Positions 25,478 through 34,152 of a stretch of 64,000 nucleotides of DNA are shown in pieces. A program made the position numbers and the translations under genes. The notes below the pieces were generated by a model. That model was not told where the DNA came from. It ran no database searches and saw nothing but the letters and a program-made list of their open reading frames with translations. The DNA is taken from assembly GCF_013374995.1 (NCBI RefSeq), contig NZ_CP056030.1:4496501-4560500 (forward strand). Reading direction: 5' to 3'. Source of the DNA: Pseudomonas eucalypticola (lineage in GTDB: Bacteria; Pseudomonadota; Gammaproteobacteria; Pseudomonadales; Pseudomonadaceae). Position 1 is the stretch's first letter; every line of letters starts with the position of its first letter.

Positions 25478-25512
25478 GTCGATCCGCCTTTTTTGTCGTT
25501 GTAGGGCTTCAG

Positions 25513-25651
25513 GCTCTGTACGAAATGCATCCCCACTCGCCCATACTGCGTTGGAAACAGGCTCGGAATGCTCATTTACACCACGTAAACTCCGCTTCCT
25601 CGCCTGTTTTCGCCTTGCCTGGCCTTCGCTGGAATACATGTCATACAGACC
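25513..25651. mobile_element. 139-bp MITE-like element, copy 2, in the CoA-transferase/LysR promoter region
   Basis: Same element as 8416-8554: identical length, five substitutions, same ends GCTCTGTACG and CATACAGACC. The right flank is CTAG (25652-25655) but the left flank is TCAG, so the target duplication is imperfect or has decayed. It occupies half of the 275-base divergent region between the CoA-transferase operon and its LysR gene, 35 bases upstream of the scoA start. It opens a spurious N-terminal extension on the operon frame. Confidence 0.8.
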
Positions 25652-25752
25652 CTAGGCAGCTTAGCTGCCAACGCGCCCAGGGTTCATCTTCTCGCCATGG
25701 CAGTAATTTGTTAATTTTGTTTTTCTGATGGATTGATTGGGTTCGCAAAACA

Positions 25753-26652
25753 ATGAACATCAAACAGCTGCGCGCCTTCCTCGCCGTGGCCCAGACCCTG
25801 AGCTTCGCCCAGGCCGGCGAGCGCCTGCACCTGTCGCAACCGGCCTTGAGCCTGACCATCAAGGCCCTGGAGGAAGACCTGGGCGGCCCGCTGCTGACGC
25901 GCACCACGCGGAGCGTGGCCCTGACCCCCGAAGGCGAAACACTCGTGCCCCTGGCCCGGCAACTGCTGGCCGACTGGGACAACGCCGAAGAACTGCTGCG
26001 CCAACACTTCACCCTGCAGACCGGCAAGGTGTCCATCGCCGCCATGCCCTCCTTCGCCGGCAACCTGCTGCCACCGGCGCTGAAACGCTTTCGTGACCGC
26101 CACCCCAGGGTCAACGTGGCGGTGCATGACGTGATCAACGAACAGGTGCTGGAAATGGTCCGCCACCGCCGGGTCGAACTGGGCATCGGCTTCGAACCGG
26201 CGTCCACCCAGGGCCTGGTGTTCACGCCGTTTTACCTCGACCGCTTCGTCGCCGTGGTACCGGCAGACTCGCCCCTGGCCCGGCGCCAGCAGATCAGTTG
26301 GCAGGAGCTGTTGCGCGAGGACTTCGTCACCCTGCAACGGCCATCGGCGGTGCGCTTGCTGCTGGAGCAGGACCTGGCCGCCGCCCATGGCAAATTGTCG
26401 GTGGCATTCGAAAGCCACCAGTTGAGCACCGTGGGGCGCATGGTCGCCAGCGGCCTGGGGGTCAGCGCGGTGCCGTCGCTGTGCATCGCCCAGATGCAGG
26501 AACTGGGGGCCTGCTGCGTGGCCTTGGACGAACCACGGGTGGAACGGCGCATTGGCCTGATGCGCCTGGCCGACCATAAGTTGTCGGCGGCGGCGCAGGC
26601 GTTGCAGGAAGTGCTGGTCGCGTCCTGTACAGCCGCTTCAAACGCTCGCTGA
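25753..26652 (+). CDS. LysR-family regulator, probable activator of the CoA-transferase operon
   Basis: A 299-residue LysR regulator starting MNIKQLRAFLAVAQTLSFAQ, with HTH at about 1-60 (HLSQPALSLTIKALEEDLGG) and effector domain about 88-290. It is divergent from the scoAB-atoE operon across 275 bases, half of them MITE. Local LysR control of short-ketoacid use is the likely role. Its last 15 bases overlap the end of the convergent DUF2235 gene. No effector is predictable. Confidence 0.88.
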   Translation: MNIKQLRAFLAVAQTLSFAQAGERLHLSQPALSLTIKALEEDLGGPLLTRTTRSVALTPEGETLVPLARQLLADWDNAEELLRQHFTLQTGKVSIAAMPSFAGNLLPPALKRFRDRHPRVNVAVHDVINEQVLEMVRHRRVELGIGFEPASTQGLVFTPFYLDRFVAVVPADSPLARRQQISWQELLREDFVTLQRPSAVRLLLEQDLAAAHGKLSVAFESHQLSTVGRMVASGLGVSAVPSLCIAQMQELGACCVALDEPRVERRIGLMRLADHKLSAAAQALQEVLVASCTAASNAR

Positions 26653-27777
26653 CACACCAGCCCTCACCGGGGCACCGGGCTGCTGCATGGGCTGGTCGTC
26701 GACCACCTCGAACTCACCTGGCAGGTTCATCGGGTCGTAATCACCGCTGTCGATCCGCTGCACCACCGAGCGGTGCACCAGGGCCTTTTCGGCAATGTAG
26801 CGTGGCCGAGGCTGGCCAAACGGCGGCATGCTGCCGATCGCGAATACCCGTTTGTGCAGGCTGAAACTCCAGGCCCGGCGCGGCAGCCATTCGGCCAGTT
26901 TCCAGCGCCAGGTCATGGAGTCGTGCAATTGCCCCGGCCCGCCGGCTACCAGCAGCTGCAACTCGCGGGCGCAGCGGTCTGCATCCAACGGCAGGCCCAG
27001 GGCCCGGGCCTCGCCCAGCATCCAGCGCAGGGCCAACAAGGCCGGGCCGGCCTGATCGGGTGGGTAGCCACCGCCCACGTCGCTGTGGACGCCGGCGAAC
27101 CACACCTGGCGTACATCGGTCACCTGGCTGTCGCGCTTGCGCCATAGGTTGGGCCGAAAGAAGCAGCGGCGCTCGTCGATCGACAGGGCATGGCGCACAT
27201 GGTCGACCACGGCATTGCTGGCGGTATACGGCAGCACCAGCGGATCGTAGATCCAGCCCACCGATTTGACCGTGTCGAACAACCCCAGCAGATGAATCCG
27301 CACCGGGCGGCCAAAGGTCTGCTTGAACTCGTCCTGCAGCTTGAATGCCGGCTCACCGCTGCCGCCGCGGGCCTGCAACATGGCCCAGGCGTAATCGAAC
27401 AGGTGGGCCTCGTGGCCGGCCACCAGGCCGATGGCGTCGATCAAGGCCGCCAGGGCCCGAACCGCATAGGCACCGCGGGAAAAGCCGAACAGGGAAATAC
27501 GGTCGCCCTCCTGCCAGTGCTCGGCCAGGAAGCGATAGGCGCCGCCCACGGTGCGCTTCAGGCCCCAGCCGAACGCCAGCCCGCACAGGCGCGAGGGCAG
27601 TTTCTGCCATTCGAACAGCGTTTCGCGCACCCCGAAGGTGCCCACGCCCTGGTCGTAGTACGACAGCACCTGGGCCGGGTCGGCAGACACGCACCGCACC
27701 AGCCGGATAATATTCGTGGGTTGAAGGCTGAAGCGGTTGTTGGTGCCGTCCAGGCATACCACGAGGTGTCGGCCCAT
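26638..27777 (-). CDS. DUF2235 alpha/beta-hydrolase (Tle1-like phospholipase fold)
   Basis: A 379-residue protein of the DUF2235 family. ATG 27777 has GGAGAAGGC directly upstream. The N-terminal block VVCLDGTNNRF is the family signature. The nucleophile elbow GFSRG is at 98-102 (Ser100, in LFGFSRGAYAVRALAALI), and GVHSDVGGGYP carries the Asp region near the centre. Related Tle1 proteins are type VI secretion phospholipases, but no VgrG, PAAR, adaptor or immunity gene is adjacent and there is no signal peptide, so a housekeeping hydrolase is as likely. The frame stays open to 28659, antisense to the aldo/keto reductase gene; that extension is not real. Confidence 0.82.
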   Translation of the reverse strand: MGRHLVVCLDGTNNRFSLQPTNIIRLVRCVSADPAQVLSYYDQGVGTFGVRETLFEWQKLPSRLCGLAFGWGLKRTVGGAYRFLAEHWQEGDRISLFGFSRGAYAVRALAALIDAIGLVAGHEAHLFDYAWAMLQARGGSGEPAFKLQDEFKQTFGRPVRIHLLGLFDTVKSVGWIYDPLVLPYTASNAVVDHVRHALSIDERRCFFRPNLWRKRDSQVTDVRQVWFAGVHSDVGGGYPPDQAGPALLALRWMLGEARALGLPLDADRCARELQLLVAGGPGQLHDSMTWRWKLAEWLPRRAWSFSLHKRVFAIGSMPPFGQPRPRYIAEKALVHRSVVQRIDSGDYDPMNLPGEFEVVDDQPMQQPGAPVRAGVSASV

Positions 27778-27852
27778 GCCTTCTCCTGAAATTGAACGAT
27801 GCGCCCCTTGCGCTGGCCAGACTATAAGCCATCCCCCTTCAATGGAGTAGCT

Positions 27853-28674
27853 ATGCGCCATCATCCACTTGCAGAAGCATCCGTATCCATCATCGGCCAG
27901 GGCACTTGGCGCATGGGCGAAGACCCCCATGCCAAACGCCAGGAAGTGGCCGCCTTGCAACTGGGCATCGAGCTGGGCATGAACCTGGTCGACACGGCCG
28001 AAATGTACGGCGAAGGCGGCGCCGAGGAGGTCGTGGGCCAGGCGCTGGCGGGGCGCCGCGACCAGGTGTTCCTGGTGAGCAAGGTGTACCCCCACAACGC
28101 CAGCCGCAGCGGCGTGGCCGCGGCCTGTGAACGCAGCCTCAAGCGCATGGGCACCGACCACATCGATCTGTACCTGCTGCACTGGCGCGGGCAGTACCCG
28201 CTGGCCGAAACCGTGGACGCCTTCGAACGCCTGCGCGAACAGGGCAAGATCGGCCGCTGGGGCGTGTCCAACTTCGATGTCGACGACCTCGAAGAACTGG
28301 ACGACCTCCGCTGCGCCACCAACCAGGTGCTGTACAACCCGCAGGCGCGGGGCATCGAGTTCGACCTGCTGCCCTGGAGCCATGACCACGGGCTGCCGAC
28401 CATGGCCTACTGCCCCATCGCCCAGGGCGGCAAACTGCTGGAGCACCCCAACCTGCGCTCCATTGCCGACAAGCACGGGGTAACGCCCGCTCAGGTGTGC
28501 CTGGCCTGGGCGGTGCGCCAGGACGGTGTGATTGCCATACCCAAGGCCGTCGACCCGCTGCACGTGCGCCTGAATGCAGCCGCCGCAGCCCTGCAACTGG
28601 AGGGCGACGACCTCCATCTGATAGATCAGGCCTGCCCGCCACCCCGGCGCAAGCAGCATCTTGCAATGGTTTAA
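27853..28674 (+). CDS. Aldo/keto reductase
   Basis: A 273-residue NADPH-dependent oxidoreductase with a TIM-barrel fold. The catalytic tetrad is visible: Asp47 and Tyr52 in LVDTAEMYGEG, Lys77 in FLVSKVYPHN, and His in YLLHWRGQYP. The late NADPH-binding segment reads VIAIPKAVDPLHVRLN. ATG 27853 is preceded by ATGGAG. It is divergent from the DUF2235 gene across 75 bases. The substrate is unknown; the sequence is near the YeaE/2,5-diketo-gluconate reductase type, which would fit the sugar-acid theme but is not proven. Confidence 0.88.
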   Translation: MRHHPLAEASVSIIGQGTWRMGEDPHAKRQEVAALQLGIELGMNLVDTAEMYGEGGAEEVVGQALAGRRDQVFLVSKVYPHNASRSGVAAACERSLKRMGTDHIDLYLLHWRGQYPLAETVDAFERLREQGKIGRWGVSNFDVDDLEELDDLRCATNQVLYNPQARGIEFDLLPWSHDHGLPTMAYCPIAQGGKLLEHPNLRSIADKHGVTPAQVCLAWAVRQDGVIAIPKAVDPLHVRLNAAAAALQLEGDDLHLIDQACPPPRRKQHLAMV

Positions 28675-28795
28675 TGGGTCAATTTCCCTGACGGCGGGGT
28701 GCCCGCGCGCTTTTCAAAGGCTGCCCCGCTGGCGGATAATGCGCCCCCACTGCATCCCCACTCCGGATCTGCAGGGGCACACCGTTCGAGGAAAT

Positions 28796-29491
28796 ATGGG
28801 CTCCGTCACCGTCACCGCCAAACAGCTGGAAGTCAACCGCATCGTCGACGTGCTGTCGCGCGCCATCGCCCAGCAACGCCTGCGCCCCGGCACGCGGCTG
28901 GTAGAAGCACAGATCGTCGAGACCCTGCAGGCCAACCGCAACCATGTGCAAGTGGCCCTGCAGCGCCTGGCCATGCAACACATCATCACCATCGAGACCA
29001 ACCGCGGCGCCATCGTTTCCCAGCCGACCGCCCAGGAGGCCCGCGAAGTGTTCGCCGCCCGCCGCGCCATCGAGCGAGCCGTGGTCGAAGCCATCACCCC
29101 CGATGCCCTGGCCGCCCATGCCGATAGCCTGGCCGAACAGATGGCGGCCGAGCGCCAGGCCTCGGCCAGCGGCGACCGACGTGAAACCGTGCGGGTACGC
29201 AGCGAATTCCACCTGATGCTCGCCGACTTGTGTGGCAATCGTTTGCTGCGGGAAATTCTGGGCAATCTGATCGTGCGCAGCTCGCTGATCGTCTCCCTGT
29301 ATCAGCGCCTGGACACCCCATCGTGCCGCTGCGACGACCACCAGGCCATCCTTGACGCCCTGCACAGCGGTGACAGCGAACAGGCAGTGCAGGCCATGTT
29401 TCACCACCTGGTGGACCTGGAAAGCCAACTGGACCTGACCGAGCAGAGCGCGCCGGACATCAACCTGCGCGAAGCCTTGGCGGATCTGTAG
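28796..29491 (+). CDS. GntR-family (FCD) transcriptional regulator
   Basis: A 231-residue GntR regulator. The winged HTH (about 8-72) includes IVDVLSRAIAQQRLRPGTRL and ANRNHVQVALQRLAMQHI. The all-helical FCD ligand domain (about 80-210) has metal-type residues in FHLMLADLCGN and the terminal CDDHQAILDALHSGDSEQA. ATG 28796 follows CGAGGAAAT. It stands 122 bases downstream of the aldo/keto reductase gene. The target is unknown; no adjacent catabolic operon is obvious. Confidence 0.85.
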   Translation: MGSVTVTAKQLEVNRIVDVLSRAIAQQRLRPGTRLVEAQIVETLQANRNHVQVALQRLAMQHIITIETNRGAIVSQPTAQEAREVFAARRAIERAVVEAITPDALAAHADSLAEQMAAERQASASGDRRETVRVRSEFHLMLADLCGNRLLREILGNLIVRSSLIVSLYQRLDTPSCRCDDHQAILDALHSGDSEQAVQAMFHHLVDLESQLDLTEQSAPDINLREALADL

Positions 29492-29515
29492 AGCACTGAT
29501 CCGACGGGGGTGCCA

Positions 29516-30436
29516 TTAGCCTTCGGTGCCCGCGGTCAATCCCTGCCGCAACCTCTGCGCCTCATCCTTCAAGCGCTCGGTGAAGGCCTCCACCAGCACC
29601 GACGCTGGGCGGTATTGCGGCTGGATCAGGCTGACGCTGAACGGCGCCGCCACAGCCAGGGGCCGCAGCACCAGCCCGCGGGCCGATTCGTCCAGCGCGG
29701 TAAGCGGGTTGACGATGGCTACGCCCAGCCCCTGGCGCACCATGGCGCACACCGAAGCCGCCGTGCTGGTTTCGACCACGCCATGGCGCTGTACGCCGGC
29801 ACGGCGGAACTGCTCATCGAGCATTTTGCGATACAGGTCCAGGCCCGACAGGTGAATGAACGCCTGGCCGTCGAAATCGTCGAGCGCCAACTGAGCCTTG
29901 GCCGCCAGCGGATGCGCCGTGGGCAGCACCGCCACCATGTCGGCGCAAAACAGCTCGAGCCCCCGCGTGCCACGTGGCGGATGGCGGCTTTCAATCAAGC
30001 CAAGGTCGAAGCGCTGGCCGCTCAATGATTCTTCCAGCGCGGGCGATTCCTGGGCCGTGATGCTCACGGCCACGCCTGGGTAGTCGCGGCTGAACGCCTG
30101 GCAGGCCGCTGGCAGAAGGACCTGGGCGAACATCGGCAGGCAGGTGATGTTCAGCTGCCCCTGGTCAAAACGCCGGATCGATTCGGCGACACTGGCAATC
30201 TGCTCCAGTCCCACATAGGCCCGCTGCACTTCCTCGAACAGCATCAGGCCCTGGGCGGTGGGCGTCAGGCGGCCACGCTCGCGCACGAACAGCGCCATGC
30301 CCAGCAGGCTCTCCAGCCGCGCCAGCTCGCGGCTTACCGTCGGCTGGGAACTGAACAGCAATTGCGCGGCGCCGGTCACGCTGCCCGCGTTCATGACCGC
30401 GCGAAACACTTCGATGTGGCGCAGAGAAATGTCCAT
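29516..30436 (-). CDS. lysR: LysR-family regulator next to lysA
   Basis: A 306-residue LysR regulator (MDISLRHIEVFRAVMNAGSV) with HTH at about 4-62 (LLFSSQPTVSRELARLES) and effector domain about 90-290. It is divergent from a diaminopimelate decarboxylase gene, the arrangement of lysR-lysA in E. coli, so it probably activates lysA in response to diaminopimelate or lysine status. The TTGCATGCAA palindrome at 30503-30512 in the 123-base intergenic region is a candidate binding site. Confidence 0.82.
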   Translation of the reverse strand: MDISLRHIEVFRAVMNAGSVTGAAQLLFSSQPTVSRELARLESLLGMALFVRERGRLTPTAQGLMLFEEVQRAYVGLEQIASVAESIRRFDQGQLNITCLPMFAQVLLPAACQAFSRDYPGVAVSITAQESPALEESLSGQRFDLGLIESRHPPRGTRGLELFCADMVAVLPTAHPLAAKAQLALDDFDGQAFIHLSGLDLYRKMLDEQFRRAGVQRHGVVETSTAASVCAMVRQGLGVAIVNPLTALDESARGLVLRPLAVAAPFSVSLIQPQYRPASVLVEAFTERLKDEAQRLRQGLTAGTEG

Positions 30437-30502
30437 GAAAGGCCTCGACTCAACTCAATGCCATATCAGAACTGAATAGACTGAGAAAAAACAGATATTT
30501 TA

Positions 30503-30512
30503 TTGCATGCAA
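30503..30512. promoter_or_regulatory. Palindrome in the lysR-lysA divergent promoter
   Basis: TTGCATGCAA is a perfect ten-base palindrome 47 bases upstream of lysA and 66 upstream of the LysR gene. Its position fits a LysR-type binding half of the operator. Function is inferred. Confidence 0.45.
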
Positions 30513-30559
30513 CGAAATAGCCATGATGGGCGCCTCTCCCCTTTCACGGCCACACCACC

Positions 30560-31795
30560 ATGTTCGATCGCTACCTGCCCCTCGTTGAGCAACTCGCCAC
30601 CCCGTTCTGGACTTACGACGCGGCGATGATTCGCCAGCGCATCAGCCAGCTCCAGGGCTTCGACGTGATTCGCTTCGCCCAGAAGGCCTGCTCCAACGTG
30701 CATATCCTCAGGTTGATGCGCGAACAGGGCGTACAAGTGGACGCGGTATCGCTGGGCGAGATCGAGCGTGCCCTGCTGGCCGGTTTCAGCCCCCAGGGCG
30801 AACCCGCTGGCGTGGTGTTCACCTGTGACCTGCTGGACCGCCCTACCCTGGCGCGCATCATCGAACTGGACGTGGAGGTCAACTGCGGCTCCATCGACAT
30901 GCTGCGCCAGCTGGGCCAGCAGCACCCCGGTCACCGCGTGTGGATTCGCCTGAACCCCGGCTTCGGCCATGGCCACAGCCAGAAAACCAACACCGGCGGT
31001 GAAAACAGCAAGCATGGCATCTGGCACAGCCAGCTGGGCGAAGCCCTGGCGGTGGTGCGCCAGTACGACCTGCACCTGGTGGGCTTGCACATGCACATCG
31101 GCTCGGGCGTGGACTACGGGCACCTGGAAGAGGTGTGCACGGCCATGGCCGACGCGGTGATCAACATGGGCCACGACCTGGAAGCGATCTCCGCGGGCGG
31201 CGGCCTGTCGGTGCCCTACAAGGCCGACCAGCAACCGGTGGATACAGAGCGTTATGCCGCCATCTGGAACGCGGCGCGCGAACGTGTGCAAGCGCACTTG
31301 GGCCACCCGGTGCGCCTGGAAATCGAACCCGGGCGCTTCCTGGTGGCCGAGGCCGGCACACTGGTCACTGAAGTGCGCGCGGTGAAAGACATGGGCAGCC
31401 AGCATTTCGTGCTGGTGGACGCCGGTTTCAATGACCTGATGCGCCCGTCCATGTACGGCAGCTACCACGGATTCACCCTGCTGGACCGCGACGGCCAGCC
31501 GCGTGGCGGGGAGCTGCAACCGAGCGTCGTGGCCGGCCCGCTGTGCGAGTCCGGAGACGTCTTCACCCAGCACGAAGGCGGCCTGGTGGCGCCGCGGCCC
31601 TTGCCGCGTGCTGCAGTGGGCGACCTGTTGGTGATCCATACCACCGGCGCCTATGGGGCATCGATGTCGTCGAACTACAACAGCCGGCCGCTGATCCCCG
31701 AGGTGCTGATCGATGGCGAGCAGGTGAAGGTGATTCGTCGTCGCCAGACCCTCGCCGAGCTGTTTGCCCTGGAACTGGATGCCGCGGTCATCTAA
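30560..31795 (+). CDS. lysA: Diaminopimelate decarboxylase (E. coli LysA type)
   Basis: A 411-residue PLP enzyme decarboxylating meso-diaminopimelate to L-lysine (EC 4.1.1.20). The PLP lysine is Lys42 in FAQKACSN. The barrel contains HMHIGSG and SAGGGLSVPY for phosphate binding, EIEPGRFLV, and the active-site cysteine block GPLCESGDVF. The close LysR neighbour fits the enteric lysR-lysA pairing. Most Pseudomonas carry another lysA near dapF, so this may be a second, regulated copy; that cannot be checked here. The stop overlaps the convergent GntR gene by four bases. Confidence 0.85.
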   Translation: MFDRYLPLVEQLATPFWTYDAAMIRQRISQLQGFDVIRFAQKACSNVHILRLMREQGVQVDAVSLGEIERALLAGFSPQGEPAGVVFTCDLLDRPTLARIIELDVEVNCGSIDMLRQLGQQHPGHRVWIRLNPGFGHGHSQKTNTGGENSKHGIWHSQLGEALAVVRQYDLHLVGLHMHIGSGVDYGHLEEVCTAMADAVINMGHDLEAISAGGGLSVPYKADQQPVDTERYAAIWNAARERVQAHLGHPVRLEIEPGRFLVAEAGTLVTEVRAVKDMGSQHFVLVDAGFNDLMRPSMYGSYHGFTLLDRDGQPRGGELQPSVVAGPLCESGDVFTQHEGGLVAPRPLPRAAVGDLLVIHTTGAYGASMSSNYNSRPLIPEVLIDGEQVKVIRRRQTLAELFALELDAAVI

Positions 31796-32502
31796 CTGCC
31801 GGAGAACCTGTCCCGGCTGTTGGTCAGGTGCAACACCATGGCCGCCCGAGCTGCATCGGGATCCTGCTTGCGAATGGCATGGAAGATGGCCTCGTGCTCC
31901 AGGCTGGCCAGGTACCCCAGCCGCTCGAAGTCTGCATCGCCGCGCTCCTCGGCCTTGACCCGGGTGCGCGGGATCATGGCGTCACCCAGGTGCTGCATGA
32001 TTTCGGTGAAATAGGTGTTGCCCGTGGCCTCGGCGATCAACTGGTGGAAGCGCTTGTCCTCTTCCACACAGCTGTCGTTGTTGGCCAACTGCGCCTGGTA
32101 ATCGTCCAGCGCCTGGCGCATGCGCCGTAGCTGGTCGTCGCTGCGCCGCTGTGCGGCAAGGGCCACGGCCTGCACTTCCAGGCCCAGGCGCAGCTCAAGG
32201 ATGCCCCGTACGCCCGCGGCGGTGTCGACGGTCAGGCGCAGGCCCAGTTGCGACTCGCGCGCCAGCACGAAGGTGCCGATGCCATGGCGGGTTTCCACCA
32301 ACCCCGAAGCCTGCAAGCGCGAGATAGCCTCGCGCACGACGGTGCGGCTCACGCCGTGCTCACGAACGATGGTGGGCTCGGAAGGCAGCTTGTCACCCGG
32401 CCGGAACTGCCCCAGCAGAATCTGCTGGCTCAAGGCCTCGACCAGATCATGGGCCAGGCTGGTGGCGCGCTTGCGCCCCGGGACGTTGGGTTGGTCGTGC
32501 AT
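31792..32502 (-). CDS. GntR-family (FCD/FadR type) regulator of glucarate genes
   Basis: A 236-residue regulator with HTH at about 12-80 (LPSEPTIVREHGVSRTVVREAIS, partly quoted; GIGTFV wing) and an FCD domain (about 95-225; FHQLIAEATGN). ATG 32502. It is divergent from the MFS-gudD genes, and two related 13-base palindromic motifs lie in the 260-base region between them, so it very likely represses D-glucarate (or galactarate) use. Such regulators usually sense the sugar acid or a downstream ketoacid. Confidence 0.85.
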   Translation of the reverse strand: MHDQPNVPGRKRATSLAHDLVEALSQQILLGQFRPGDKLPSEPTIVREHGVSRTVVREAISRLQASGLVETRHGIGTFVLARESQLGLRLTVDTAAGVRGILELRLGLEVQAVALAAQRRSDDQLRRMRQALDDYQAQLANNDSCVEEDKRFHQLIAEATGNTYFTEIMQHLGDAMIPRTRVKAEERGDADFERLGYLASLEHEAIFHAIRKQDPDAARAAMVLHLTNSRDRFSGS

Positions 32503-32586
32503 GCAGGCTGGTTCCGCCGCGAAAGGTCATGAGCCAGCTTACCAGATAGGTCGGTGCAACCGTGCGCGAATGGCTTGGCACCCGAG

Positions 32587-32599
32587 CTTGTATGACAAG
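32587..32599. promoter_or_regulatory. GntR/FCD operator candidate upstream of the glucarate genes
   Basis: CTTGTATGACAAG has five-base inverted arms around ATG and matches the FCD-family pattern of TTGT and ACAA half sites. A degenerate repeat CTTGTACGATGAC lies at 32688-32700, closer to the MFS start at 32763. Two sites of this type suggest looping or cooperative repression by the divergent GntR protein. Confidence 0.6.
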
Positions 32600-32762
32600 T
32601 ATCGTCCTCCCTTTATCGACGAACTGCGCATTGAGCAACAAGCCGGCGAAGCCCCTCGCACAAACCCATTGCATCGACAAAACACAACTTGTACGATGAC
32701 TGTTAACAGGCCCAACCTGTACACCTACCCGCATAAAAACAAGTCAGTGGGAGCGTCGAGTC

Positions 32763-34124
32763 GTGAGCAATTCAAACCCTGTGTCTGGCGTCGCCGGCAG
32801 CGATCCCGTGCTGGCCCGCGCCGTCGCCAAAGTGAAGCGGCACGTATTGCCGCTGTTCGTCCTGATGTTCATCGTCAACTACATCGACCGGGTCAACATC
32901 GGCTTCGTGCGCACGCACATGGAGCACGACCTGGGCATCGGTGCCGCTGCCTACGGCCTGGGCGCCGGGCTGTTCTTCATCGGCTATGCGCTGTTCGAAG
33001 TGCCGTCCAACATCCTCTTGCAGAAAGTCGGCGCGCGCATCTGGCTCACCCGCATCATGTTCACCTGGGGGCTGGTGGCCACGCTCATGGCTTTCGTCCA
33101 GAACGAGACCCAGTTCTACATCCTGCGGGTACTGCTGGGTGTGGCCGAAGCCGGCTTCTTTCCCGGGGTGATTTATTACTTCACCCGCTGGCTACCCGCG
33201 GTGGAGCGCGGCAAGGCCATTGCCATCTTCCTCAGCGGCTCCGCAGTGGCCTCGCTGATTTCCGGGCCGCTGTCGGGGGCACTGCTGCAGCTCGACGGCC
33301 TGGGCTTGAAGGGGTGGCAATGGATGTTCGCCATCGAAGGCCTGGTCTCGGTGTTGCTGGGGTTCTTCGTGTGGTTCTGGCTGGACTCCAACCCCCATGA
33401 CGCCAAATGGCTGAGCCGCGCCGAACAGGACGCGCTGGTGGACGTCATCGACCAGGAACAGAAAGACCGCGACGCCCTGCAGACCCTGAAGCCGACCTTG
33501 GGCAAGCTGCTCAAGGACGGCCAGATCCTGATCTTCTGCGTGCTGTACTTCTGCATTCAACTGACCATCTACGCCGCTACCTTCTGGCTGCCCAGCATCA
33601 TCAAGAAGATGGGCGACCTCAGTGATGTGCAAGTGGGGTTCTTCAACTCCATCCCGTGGCTCATTTCCATCATCGCCATGTACGGGTTCGCGGCCCTGTC
33701 GGGCAAGTTCCGCTTTCAGCAGGCGTGGGTCGCCACGGCGCTGCTGATTGCGGCGGCGGGCATGTTTCTATCGACCACCGGGGGGCCCATCTTCGCGTTC
33801 GTGGCCGTGTGCTTCGCCGCCATCGGGTTCAAATCGGCGTCTTCGCTGTTCTGGCCCATTCCCCAAGGTTACCTGGACGCGCGCATCGCCGCGGCCGTCA
33901 TCGCCTTGATCAATTCCCTGGGCAACCTCGGCGGTTTCGTCGCCCCCGCGACGTTCGGCCTGCTGGAGCAGAGCACTGGCTCTATCCAGGGCGGGCTGTA
34001 CGGCCTTACGGCCACGTCGATTCTGGCGGCGGTGCTGGTGTTCTTCGCCCGCACCCAGCCCAAGGGACCTGCTCCTGTCGCGCCTGCCGCCCCCCATGGC
34101 GCGACGCTGAGCAAAATCATCTGA
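32763..34124 (+). CDS. gudP: MFS transporter, probable D-glucarate/galactarate:H+ symporter (ACS family)
   Basis: A 453-residue inner-membrane carrier with twelve hydrophobic segments. The anion:cation symporter type is shown by [39 protein letters not shown] (partly quoted) and [20 protein letters not shown]. It starts at GTG 32763 with GGGAG nine bases upstream. It is followed by gudD 28 bases later, so the pair takes up and dehydrates glucarate. The GntR gene is divergent. The substrate is deduced from gudD; phthalate- or tartrate-type carriers share the family. Confidence 0.83.
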   Translation: MSNSNPVSGVAGSDPVLARAVAKVKRHVLPLFVLMFIVNYIDRVNIGFVRTHMEHDLGIGAAAYGLGAGLFFIGYALFEVPSNILLQKVGARIWLTRIMFTWGLVATLMAFVQNETQFYILRVLLGVAEAGFFPGVIYYFTRWLPAVERGKAIAIFLSGSAVASLISGPLSGALLQLDGLGLKGWQWMFAIEGLVSVLLGFFVWFWLDSNPHDAKWLSRAEQDALVDVIDQEQKDRDALQTLKPTLGKLLKDGQILIFCVLYFCIQLTIYAATFWLPSIIKKMGDLSDVQVGFFNSIPWLISIIAMYGFAALSGKFRFQQAWVATALLIAAAGMFLSTTGGPIFAFVAVCFAAIGFKSASSLFWPIPQGYLDARIAAAVIALINSLGNLGGFVAPATFGLLEQSTGSIQGGLYGLTATSILAAVLVFFARTQPKGPAPVAPAAPHGATLSKII

Positions 34125-34152
34125 GCCTTTTCGCGCGAACAGGAAAACCGAC

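Noticed and set aside
25478..25639. An N-terminal extension of CoA-transferase subunit A
   Set aside because: The extra codons are translated MITE DNA; the family start and ribosome binding site are at 25477.
27778..28659. A 294-residue N-terminal extension of the DUF2235 protein
   Set aside because: It is antisense to a well-conserved aldo/keto reductase, and a strong ribosome binding site precedes the internal ATG at 27777.
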